64,000 nucleotides of DNA from Metopolophium dirhodum (Eukaryota > Arthropoda > Insecta > Hemiptera > Aphididae), in NCBI RefSeq assembly GCF_019925205.1, contig NC_083564.1:32960447-33024446 (forward strand), in the 5' to 3' direction. The translations under genes and the position numbers were made by a program. The notes beneath the pieces were generated by a model. It made no database searches and was not told the DNA's origin. It saw only the letters and a list, made by a program, of their open reading frames with translations. Positions 55,601 to 64,000 of this stretch are shown one piece after another (the stretch's first letter is position 1; the number at the start of each line of letters is the position of its first letter).

Positions 55601-56706
55601 TGTACACTTAGGAGAGGGATATCACAAGTGCGTCTAGTTTTTAATTTTACCTTTTTCATAGTGTGTCCGCAGTCTTATTATCGATAAATTATATTGAATA
55701 GCCCGAGTGCGTCCTCGGTCCACAAGTGTGACGATCGAATATATGATGATTCAAGTGTACAACTTTATTAATACTTTATACGAAATTTTCACAACTATGA
55801 CTGTGGCAACGGTAGGGAAAATCATATGTGGAATTTTAGGAGGGGATTGATTGGGGGTGTTTTGCATACACTACAGATGGTGCCGACAAAACAAATTTTT
55901 TGCCGTTTGTCCCCAACTATCATTAAAGTCTGCACACTCCTATCTGTTTGAAATCATAAACAATAGATTACTTTGCATTGTTCTGAACACTTTTTCAGTT
56001 TTAGCAAAACTGACAAGAATATACTGTTAAGAGTATTGAATATATTATGCTCAGACTGATGTAAAGTATAAACTTCTTTACTAGGTCAAAAAATCTTTAA
56101 ACTTTTTAAATCGAACCACTAAAAGTACCTAAATGTTTGTCAGTCACTTGGGTCGTTTTTATGAAAAATTGATAAAATTTTCAGGGTTTTTAATAAGTCA
56201 GTCTAATGAAGGTGTATGAATGTAGGAGTGAAAGCCACCCACGGACCACTTTAAACTGCATTAATCTAACACCCCCATAAATTTATCCTAAATTGGGCCT
56301 ATGGAGAAACTGTATTTTACTTTAACTTAGATAATAATTAAGCACGACTACAACTTACTCATTTACGGTCAACGAGTGCTAGTGAACTGTTTACGTCTAT
56401 ATTAAAAATATTATGGCGCTTAACGCAGAACAATTTTATTATTGCGTCGCTTACTATAGTCACTCAATTAATAAGAAAGGCACCTACATCAAATTTTGTC
56501 ACTTTACACGTCATCATTTTTTAATTTTTTTTTATCTCTGTCGTTAACAGCACAAAGTTTTATCATGGATAACATGTTATACAATATAATGGCATCACTA
56601 AATGAAAACTATGTATGTAGAGGATTGTCTGCAATACTATATAGCTAGTGTCGCTCTTACAACAAATATCCTTTTAACCGACGATATAAATAATATAGGT
56701 ACCTAC

Positions 56707-56872
56707 CTTTTTAGAAGCACCCTGCAAGATAACTTTAAATGAACTGAGACGGAAACGAGTCGCAGGCGAGGGCCGCATTTCGCCCAAGACTGACATTATT
56801 GCCTTCCCGCACGAGCCACACATACTATTTTTTGTCACGCCTCTGCATTCATCGATCACGGCAAATGTAATG
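56707..56872 (-). CDS. Internal coding exon of an unrecognised minus-strand protein
   Basis: The acceptor TTGATTCCAG ends at 56873 and the donor AAAAAG|GTAGGT follows 56707. Between them one frame is fully open for 55 codons, after a single leading base (phase 2 in, phase 0 out). The base composition is distinctly richer in GC than its surroundings. The product starts ITFAVIDECRG, has a CGSCGK cysteine pair (residues about 18-23 of the exon), and continues LGEMRPSPATRFRLSSFKVI to end GASKK. The DEC...CGSCGK arrangement could be a metal-binding or disulfide motif, but I do not recognise the family. I could not find its neighbouring exons with confidence, so it might also be an exon remnant. 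Confidence 0.5.
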
Positions 56873-58296
56873 CTGGAATCAATGCATCAACTAGACTGTA
56901 ATTATCCGACAACAATATTTCACGAAAGAAACGATTTGGTTTTATTTATTTTAAGCGTCACGCATGGAGGTTATAATATGAATATAAGATGTAACCGCGG
57001 ACCATAGAGTAACACTTATGCCACGGACCTAGATCCGTAGTCCGCGGTGGATGTAACCAAAAGTTTATGTTTTGTAAGTCGTAACGACTGTGGTATAGAT
57101 TTCAGTGTCTGGTTGTGCAGGGCTTACGCGCGTGATATGTGCGCCCAGCACTTTTTGGGATTTCCACTTTACCGCCCGCTGGACGGAAAAACGACGCTTT
57201 CCGACGCTTCAACTCCATTTTTGTCTTTAATAAATTATATAATATGCTTATTGTGGCTTAAAATAAAATAGACAGTAAATTTGTTTAAAAGGCCAAATAT
57301 AAGTTTTTATTCAAACACAGTGGCTGTTTCAATAGTAAATTTGCAATGTGTCTCTTGGAAAATAACATATAGGTACTTAATCCCAATTAAAGATTAATGT
57401 TAGGTACATACTTTATAATGGGCACATTTAAATTAAATTATATAATGAAATACATAGGTAGGTCCCTATCCCCTAACTGTAGTTTAAAATTATTTCCTCG
57501 ATTAAGAGGTAGGTACTTCAATAAGAATTCGTTAAGTGGATGAGATATTGACCTATAAAAGACCTGTCGTTTGTTTTAAATTTAAAACCCTTGAATAAGT
57601 GAATACATTTTTACTATTACTCACCCATGGTCCATGGGTTGAATAAATTAATGTAGGCACCAAAAATAATATAATGAATTTACTATCCAACCTACTGCAG
57701 ATTGGTAGGTACCAGAATCGGTACTAAGACACTACTACACTACATAGTATAATAATCTAAGACCGTAGTATTGATACCTCTATACCTACTTTCCCACCGA
57801 TTTTTGTATTTAAGTTTTTACTTTATTGAATCACAACAATTACCTTCAGACTACGTGATACATAAAAATCGAATTTAGGTTGAATAGTTTATGAGTTATA
57901 AGTATTTAAAGTTTTGATGAACGGACTAACAGGTCCATTTCAATGCCCCCCCCCCCCACATTCAAAATTTGAACTTCTGACCACGCCAAACGTTTGTGCA
58001 TCGTTTGTGCAGAAATGTGCACCAGGTCCCGACATTTTTGCACAAAAACTCCCAGCGCTATCCAAAAAACAAAGTGAGGGGTATTAACACGATGGTCCCC
58101 CTTTTTTGAAATTTTAAATATTAGTCATATTAATAAATGTTGTTTACGTACCTAATAGGTTTAATAGAATTTTACTATTGTCATGTAAACGTATGACAAA
58201 TAAAATCTTCAAATATTTTTAATTTATCAAGAAAGCATTATCTTGTTCTAATGTTTTTGATTTCAAAATTGTATGAATAAATACAGTTTTTTCTTT
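56873..58296. other. Intergenic stretch with a small inverted repeat
   Basis: Holds a short perfect inverted pair ACCGCGGAC / GTCCGCGGT (about 56995-57046) around an imperfect ACGGACCTAGATCCGT palindrome. A GC-richer block at 57050-57220 has open frames on both strands, but no convincing exon boundaries or recognisable protein. C-run at about 57945-57957. Confidence 0.5.
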
Positions 58297-58392
58297 ATGC
58301 ATTTCTTTACTTTATATTTTATATTATATTTTGCTGATGAAAATGTGTTGAGGTACCTCAACTCGACGTTGCTGTATGTCCGGTCCAATAAT
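58297..58392 (+). CDS. Unrecognised five-exon gene, exon 1 (putative signal peptide)
   Basis: An ATG at 58297 opens a frame of exactly 32 codons to the donor AAT|GTAAGT (phase 0). Residues 1-13 (MHFFTLYFILYFA) read as a compact signal peptide, followed by DENVLRYLNST with an N-glycosylation site at Asn22. This phase joins the next exon. Caution: the hydrophobic codons are also a T-rich tract, so this could be the pyrimidine tract of an internal exon starting after TTGAG at 58332. In that case the gene extends upstream. I do not recognise the family. Confidence 0.45.
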
Positions 58393-58561
58393 GTAAGTTA
58401 TAAGTCATTGTGTATATTTTAATACAATAAAAGCATAATAAAAAAATAATTAATAGACTATATTAATATAGTACCTACTTACTTAATTTAATATACCTAA
58501 CCGTACCTATATACATATAAAAATATTATAATAATATATTAATTATGTTTGAATTCATTAG

Positions 58562-58616
58562 AACAATGGCGTGTCAGACGTCGCTCCCAAACCGGTCGAC
58601 ATCCATCTGCATAACT
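58562..58616 (+). CDS. Unrecognised five-exon gene, exon 2
   Basis: Acceptor TTCATTAG, donor AACT|GTGAGT. A 55-nt micro-exon of 18 codons plus one base, encoding NNGVSDVAPKPVDIHLHN. It enters in phase 0 and exits in phase 1, matching exons on both sides. The intron before it is 169 bp and the one after it is 71 bp. Confidence 0.55.
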
Positions 58617-58687
58617 GTGAGTTGAAAACGTCTATATTTAAAAATTGTTATAGTATAATATTTATCTAATAAATTAATTTTCTATAG

Positions 58688-58755
58688 CATTCCGCAAGAA
58701 TGAGCGGTATAGTTTGAAAACTTACCAAAGTTATCTGGTGGATGTCGATACGTTG
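58688..58755 (+). CDS. Unrecognised five-exon gene, exon 3
   Basis: Acceptor TTTCTATAG, donor ACGTTG|GTGAGC. The two leading bases complete a Ser codon with exon 2. Then come 22 codons, starting FRKNERYSLKTY and ending YLVDVDTL, leaving in phase 0. The alternation of polar and hydrophobic residues suggests beta strands. Confidence 0.55.
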
Positions 58756-58960
58756 GTGAGCAGCCGTCACACATAGGTCTGATGTACCTATGGAAAGTTA
58801 TTATTGGATCGGTCATAATATTACGTTGAGAAGTTATCTATCCATAAACTTATTTTCAGATTTGTAGGCCAATTCCGTTGCCATTTTTTAATCATTCTAT
58901 GTTTTTATTAAGGTTGAGGTGTAACAACATTTTAGGGGCTATTGTAATTCCCACTTCCAG

Positions 58961-59106
58961 GACTTTATCATACATACAGCCGACAGCCCGATGACCTACA
59001 TTTTTGTGTATTCTGGTATACCCTATGATGGCCGCGAAGTAACGATCACGTCACCGTTTATCAGATTGCCTAGTTTGAAAGAGTCTCCAACAATTTCATC
59101 TGATAG
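58961..59106 (+). CDS. Unrecognised five-exon gene, exon 4
   Basis: The acceptor is TTCCCACTTCCAG. The exon gives 48 codons beginning DFIIHTADSPMTYIFVYSGI and ending SPTISSD, then two bases before donor GATAG|GTACGC. If this donor is not used the frame runs on to a stop at 59195-59197, adding 30 residues and giving a 151-residue product. The pattern VDxHLHNS...YLVDVDTLDFIIHTADSPMTYIFVYSGIPYDG faintly recalls the beta-sandwich repeats in the extracellular part of polycystin-1-type proteins. This is pattern memory only. Confidence 0.6.
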
Positions 59107-59301
59107 GTACGCCATAAACCGTGGCATAGCGCTGGGCCAGCATCATTTTGTCCGGATCAATATCTACAAAAATGACGTCCCAATTATTATAAGCTAATAA
59201 TATAGGTACTTAATATTTATTGTAATATAATATAATATTAAACTCATTATACCCAGTTATTAAGATTAAGTAGAAATAATATTTTTCAAATAATATTACA
59301 G

Positions 59302-59371
59302 TGTCTTTGTCGAAGAGTCAGCTGTACGAAGTTTCCGCTGTGCCACAAAACGGGTCGACGCCGGTCGCTGA
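59302..59371 (+). CDS. Unrecognised five-exon gene, exon 5 (alternative 3' end)
   Basis: Acceptor ATATTACAG. Joined in phase 2 to exon 4 it completes a Ser codon and gives VFVEESAVRSFRCATKRVDA, then GR and stop TGA at 59369-59371, for a 144-residue protein with a single Cys. Another frame of the same exon stays open much longer (SLSKSQLYEVSAVPQNG onward to about 59458, with a hydrophobic end) but needs a phase-1 donor, which I do not see. The terminal exon is therefore the least certain part of the model. Confidence 0.35.
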
Positions 59372-59786
59372 ACATGGGAAGTCCTCAAGTCCACCCAGCA
59401 TCGTATTGATGAATCAACAATACATCTTACATCTTACATCTATCATTGCAATCTTATAATTATTCACCTGAATGCATGTAATCCTGAATGTACAGTTAAT
59501 TTATTACTACCCATCTACAAAGTCAACACTGTATTAATAAAAGTATTTATTGTTAAAATAAAATTGAGTTCTATATTATTTGTAGGTACTTAAAAATTAT
59601 TTGGGTATAAAGGAAACATATTTTAATCATACAAAATTAGATAAACTTAAAGACAAAAATAATAAGTAAATACGTCGTGTTAAAAATAGTTTTTAATTAA
59701 TATAGGTAGGACAGGTATCTATTATGTAGGTAGGTCCAAAACTCGTTTATCAGGAATTAAATAAAAAGGGAGGTCAATTAAAAAAA

Positions 59787-61222
59787 GGTGGGTAAGTGGA
59801 TGTCGCTCTGCTGTACAGTAGGTTACAAGTGGGTCACTGTAATGGATGGTGTTAAATTTGAATTCAATGATATAATATCATTGTATAAGAAAAACGATTC
59901 TGAGCGAAAACGGTCCGTCAGCCTATGATATTACCAAGTATATTTGTTGATATTATAGTGAATAAAGTAATTTATATATAACCTATTTACGTGGAACCTT
60001 GTTTTAAATTTTTAATCCTTAGCTACAAAAGTTGAACATTTTATAAATTTTTAACTACAAAATAATTATTAAATTATAAATTTGATAAATGTTGTCAAAA
60101 TTTGATCTTTAAATGCTTATAAATAAAAATTGAGCTTATGTATTTTTAATATTTTCTAACTGCTATTAGAACGATATATCAGCAGCTTTATATTAAATTT
60201 TCACGCTTTTTTACCCAACAAATAAAAATTTATTGATATTTATAGAAAAAAAAACTAAAAAAATTGAAAACTGACAATGTCCGTAAACAGCTCAAAAAGA
60301 GTCAAAAAATTTTCAGAATTCTATGGTGTATAGAAAATGCTAATATAAACATTCAGTGAAATTTTCAAGTATCTACAGTCATACGTTTTTTAATTACAAC
60401 AAAATAAGAAAATTGTTACATGAGAAATCGAGTGAATATCAAATGTTGTAAAAATATGAATTTCAAACGTTCATAAAAATTTAATTTGACTTTCTTGTAG
60501 ACTTTTTTTTTTTGATAAAAGTAGACAAACTTATGAGTAATCTTATATTACATTTTCAAATCTTAGATTTAAAAAGAAAAATTTTTATCAACTCAAAATA
60601 ATTTGCTAATTTTCGTGATTTTTCAGTATTTTGTCAAAATTTGAACTTTAAATGCTTATAAATAAAAACTGTGACTAAGGATTTTTAATTTTTTTCATCT
60701 GCCTTTGAAACAATAACTTAGGAGCCTTTTTTTAAATTTTCAAGCTTTTTTACTCAACAGATAAAATTTTATTGATATTTATAGAAAAAAAAACTAAAAA
60801 AATTGAAAACTGAAAATGTCCGTAAACAGCTCAAAATAAGTCAAAATATTTGGAAAATGTTATGGTGTATAGAAAATGCTAATATAAGCATTCAGTCAAA
60901 ATTAAATGTACCAACGGTCATTTGTTTTAGAGTTGCACCAAAAACCAAAATCGATTTTCTCGAAAACGGACTTTGCGTAAAAAATTCCAGTTTTTCCTTT
61001 GTTTTTCACGTCGCTTTTGAAAACTACTGGGAAAATTTTACTTTTGACCCCCTTATAGTACCAACTAGATTCACTTTCCTATCAGAAAAGTTACTGTTAA
61101 AGAGAATTCAAGCACTTTTACTGTCCTAAAAGGTAATGAAAGACACAAAAAAAAAAAATAAAAAAAAAACACACATCATTGTAAAATCAATACATTCATC
61201 GCTTCCTTCAGAATCTAAAAAA
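59787..61222 (+). repeat. Longest F-family copy, with internal tandem duplication
   Basis: The head is at 59787 and the tail CAGAATCTAAAA is at 61209-61220. A unit starting GTCAAAATTTGAWCTTTAAA occurs at about 60094 and again at about 60634, and the ACTAAAAAAATTGAAAACTG block occurs at about 60254 and 60794. This implies a tandem duplication with a period near 540 bp. The 108-codon frame at 60803-61129 falls inside the second unit, resembles no transposase I know, and is probably not a gene. Confidence 0.85.
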
Positions 61223-61230
61223 AAAAAATT

Positions 61231-61370
61231 GGAAGTGACTCAGCTGAACAGTAGGTTACAAGTGGGTGACTGTTATGGATAGTGTTAAATTTGAATTCAA
61301 TGATATAATATCATAGTATACGAAAAACGATTTTAAGTGGAGATGATTTGTCAGCCTAGGATATTGTATA
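61231..61370 (+). repeat. F-family head fragment in tandem with the preceding copy
   Basis: Directly after the tail at 61222 a second head begins (GGAAGTGACTCAGCTGAACA, then AGTAGGTTACAAGTGGGTG and ACGAAAAACGATTTTAAGTG) and fades by about 61370. This gives a head-to-tail arrangement of a full and a partial copy. Confidence 0.75.
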
Positions 61371-62570
61371 CTATATTTAAATTGATATTATTAAATATTA
61401 TTAATACCGTAGCCGGTTAAGTTGAATTATTATTATTTGTTTATTATCGTATTTGTATATGATAATATATTTTAGACGTTTCAATTACCCACGAATAATA
61501 TTTTTAAAATAGGCATATGTATATATTACAAGTAACAACGAATTAAGAACGATATTGCAAAAAAAAATTGCCGGGAATCATTAGTTTTTAACTGAAAATG
61601 ACAGGGAAGTCTGAATTTGGCGGTCAGTCTTATTTTTAAGTTATATTATAGCTAATTGAACTTTTTGGTATTTTCATATAATATATCCGGTTGCACACTG
61701 CGCTTGCTCGAACAATTAAAATCAAAAATATCCCTCGACTTGTTATGTAAATCCACCATAGGTGGGTGTCAGAATTATTTTTGCATCATCAATTTTAGAA
61801 CGTTGATTTACCTAGATTAAAAAAAAAATTAATTTGTTATACTTAAGCTCGGTAAACTTTAAGCGTTGTACGGCGTTAGTTTTGTTTTCGTAAAACACCG
61901 AAAATCGTGAACTTCGTAAGGCTGTACCATAAATACCAATGGCTTCCCGGTAGTAGAGTTTTGGACAAGTACCTACATAGGTAACTTATAATAATTCATA
62001 TTGTAAATTAATTAGATACCAAAAAAATATAACTTCTCAAACACTGTGTCTATTGACACTGCCGGGAGAATGTCTATAAACTTACGGACCAGTTTGTATA
62101 GTTAAATTTGACATGCGAACTATAATTGAAATAGAAAACCAGAATAGGTGCATAGCAGTTGACAAAGATTTCTGTAAAAGAACATACGATTTATCAATAT
62201 ACCGTATAGGTACTGATAATACTGATAGTACTAGATAATACTATAATATATAAGTTCTATGGATTTATCATAATAAACAATATATTTTATAATATCTATG
62301 GCAATCGTCAATTGTCGAAATTCGTCGGCGACGGTTAACAATTCTAATAATTTCAGCAAATACTATTGTATTATAAATATAATATATTGTATATTTTGAT
62401 TTCAGTGAACAAAAAAATAATAAGCCACTAATATAAGCGGACAGTTCGTTAAACCGTACATATTATAATGTAAGTTTTAATACAAACTCGCAAATTTCAT
62501 TATGATTAGGTTATTTTCATAAAGTATTTCGATACTTTCAAGTTTCAGTTCATCGGAGTGAGATGATTAG

Positions 62571-62651
62571 ATGGAGATGGATGAAGATAGCTGTTTCTTC
62601 GGCGATGGCGGCACTCTAGCTACGTTTCACCGGAAGAGTAGATGTTTACGA
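62571..62651 (+). CDS. Possible first coding exon of an unrecognised plus-strand gene
   Basis: An ATG at 62571 opens exactly 27 codons (MEMDEDSCFFGDGGTLATFH, then RKSRCLR) to a strong donor CGA|GTAAGTTT, in phase 0. A TTTCAG at 62543-62548 could be an acceptor for a 5' UTR-containing exon. The stretch is GC-richer than its surroundings. I see no following exon before position 64000, so the gene, if real, continues to the right. No family is recognised; the acidic start gives no sign of a signal peptide. Confidence 0.35.
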
Positions 62652-64000
62652 GTAAGTTTGTTTTCATATTATTACCTACTATTTTACATTTACTTTTTAG
62701 ACTTAAATTAAATATTTAATGCCACGGACAATCTGTTAACTACGTGACGTAGAAGCATTTATAAGTTTAATCCCAATAGCGCAATGTATAAAATACGCGA
62801 GACCGTCTTCGTTTCACCACGTCAAGTTTAATACGCACCTTTTTGCATGTTATACTATACGCCGGGTATCACCTTAGGTTTGCGCGAAGTATTTAAAACA
62901 CTATAATGTTATTAATCTTTATATTTTATATTTTTATATACATAAATACATTATACACCTCATATATTTTATTAGCATACTTACACCTTTTTTAGTGTAG
63001 TTTATACCCTAGATGGCTATAGATATAGGTATTAAATGTCTTGCAATTATATTGTATTTTACTAAAATTATTAATTTCATTATAATATAATATAACAATA
63101 CACTCTAAATTAAATTAGTTGTTATCAAGACAGACAGTCTTAAAACAAACTCTTTTCTGGGCGTTTTCAAAACGTATTATGCTTAAAAAAAATTGCACAG
63201 TTGTCGTAGCAGTCAGTTGCTAGATCAACCCGTGTGACATCAAATAGGAATTATTCTTGTTTTTTTAAATAGTTTTTTCGAAAAATATATGTAACATGTA
63301 TAACTCATACAATTATGAATTTATAGTTAATGGAAATGCGGATGTTTATACTTCATAGATATTTTTCTAGTCAATAATCGTGTAAATAATTTGATTAAAC
63401 AATAAGGTACTTACCTACTCATCACTAGTATCAATTTTATTATATTACGTGTAAAATCACCAACACAAGGTGCAGACTGCGTTTAGAAAATTAAAAACAT
63501 AAAATAAAATATAAAATAATGTTGTAGTAGAAGCTGGAAACTGTAGTTTATTTTAATTTATAATCCAATTAATGTAACCGAGAATGTAACTATTAAATTC
63601 ATCATTGAATGATTATTCAGAGAGCACTTTGGGATAAATGTAAATTAAATTAAAAACAATTAAAAATTTAAAAAACATTTTGTGAAAGGAACAAGATTAC
63701 TGCTAATATTTAAGTCTTAATTATTATTAACAAATAAATACAAATAATAGATATTTTAATAGCTTTTTACTATAAACATTCAGTGTAAATATAGTTTCTG
63801 ATCGACTTACCAATATGTAATAAACCTATATGTAATAAAATAATTATTCATATCAAATAATCCTAACAATTTAATGGAAGGATCCTCATAAATTGATCTT
63901 ACAGCAGCCTTAAAACACCAAAAATACATTTGTACATCATTTACAAAATTTTAGTTCCCTATTATGGTGTAGGTATTAATACAAACAATAAATTGCTATT
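62652..64000. other. AT-rich DNA with no feature seen
   Basis: Would be the first intron of the candidate gene beginning at 62571. No exon, element terminus or long ORF is apparent on either strand. Confidence 0.4.

Larger units (their letters stand above)
44331..56706. other. Intergenic, repeat-rich AT-rich DNA
   Basis: I see no supportable gene here. It contains the hAT-interrupted F copy, the foldback at 47641-47728 and the piggyBac-like element. A GC-richer patch at 55140-55560 has open frames on both strands that I cannot assign, including a 36-codon ATG frame at about 55456. The block around 54840-54900 with a G-rich tract is also unassigned. Confidence 0.5.
59372..62570. other. Intergenic stretch dominated by F-family repeats
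   Basis: Contains the F copies at 59787-61222 and 61231-61370. The remainder (61.4-62.5 kb) is AT-rich sequence with nothing I can assign. Confidence 0.6.

Noticed and set aside
57047..57271. 74-codon plus-strand ORF with a GKTT word
   Set aside because: No ATG at the start, contains an internal splice-donor-like site, and GKTT alone is not a P-loop; the opposite strand is equally open.
60803..61129. 108-codon ORF as a transposon protein
   Set aside because: It lies inside the duplicated F-family unit and the corresponding sequence in other copies is not open; no transposase or reverse-transcriptase motif.

Overview
This is an AT-rich animal genomic window, most likely from an aphid (Hemiptera: Aphididae). 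The evidence is a large multi-exon gene with insect-type protein sequence, canonical GT-AG splice sites, very long AT-rich introns dotted with the TAGGTACCTA-type short motif common in aphid non-coding DNA, and many small transposons. Nothing looks bacterial: there are no long ORFs, operons, rRNA genes or CRISPR arrays. Most open frames of 60-125 codons are chance ORFs in intron or repeat sequence.

The dominant gene runs on the minus strand from about 43-44 kb leftwards past position 1. Four coding exons (27364-27556, 24808-24977, 12852-12974, 9395-9581) join in perfect phase. Together they encode the first 224 residues of a receptor-type guanylate cyclase of the Gyc76C class: a signal peptide followed by the ANF-receptor ligand-binding domain. 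A probable non-coding 5' exon ends at 43164, beside a CpG-rich block (43.4-44.3 kb) that I take as the promoter region. The membrane segment, kinase-homology domain and cyclase domain must lie beyond the left edge.

To the right (44.3-64 kb) is mostly repeat-filled DNA with three gene-like signals. One is a single minus-strand exon (56707-56872) of an unrecognised protein. The second is a phase-consistent five-exon plus-strand model (58297-59371), which could be a small secreted protein or part of a larger extracellular-domain gene. The third is a possible first coding exon at 62571-62651.

Mobile DNA is rich and nested. An interspersed family, here called F, has at least eight copies or fragments. 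There is a TTAA-flanked piggyBac-like element (51580-52927) carrying one F copy. A TA-flanked inverted-repeat element (33211-34620) contains a Tigger/pogo remnant (33877-34524). A hAT-like MITE (45103-45571) is inserted in another F copy. There are also two tRNA-derived SINEs (19281-19568 minus; 24451-24620 plus) and smaller MITEs. All calls come from reading the sequence; no database search was possible.
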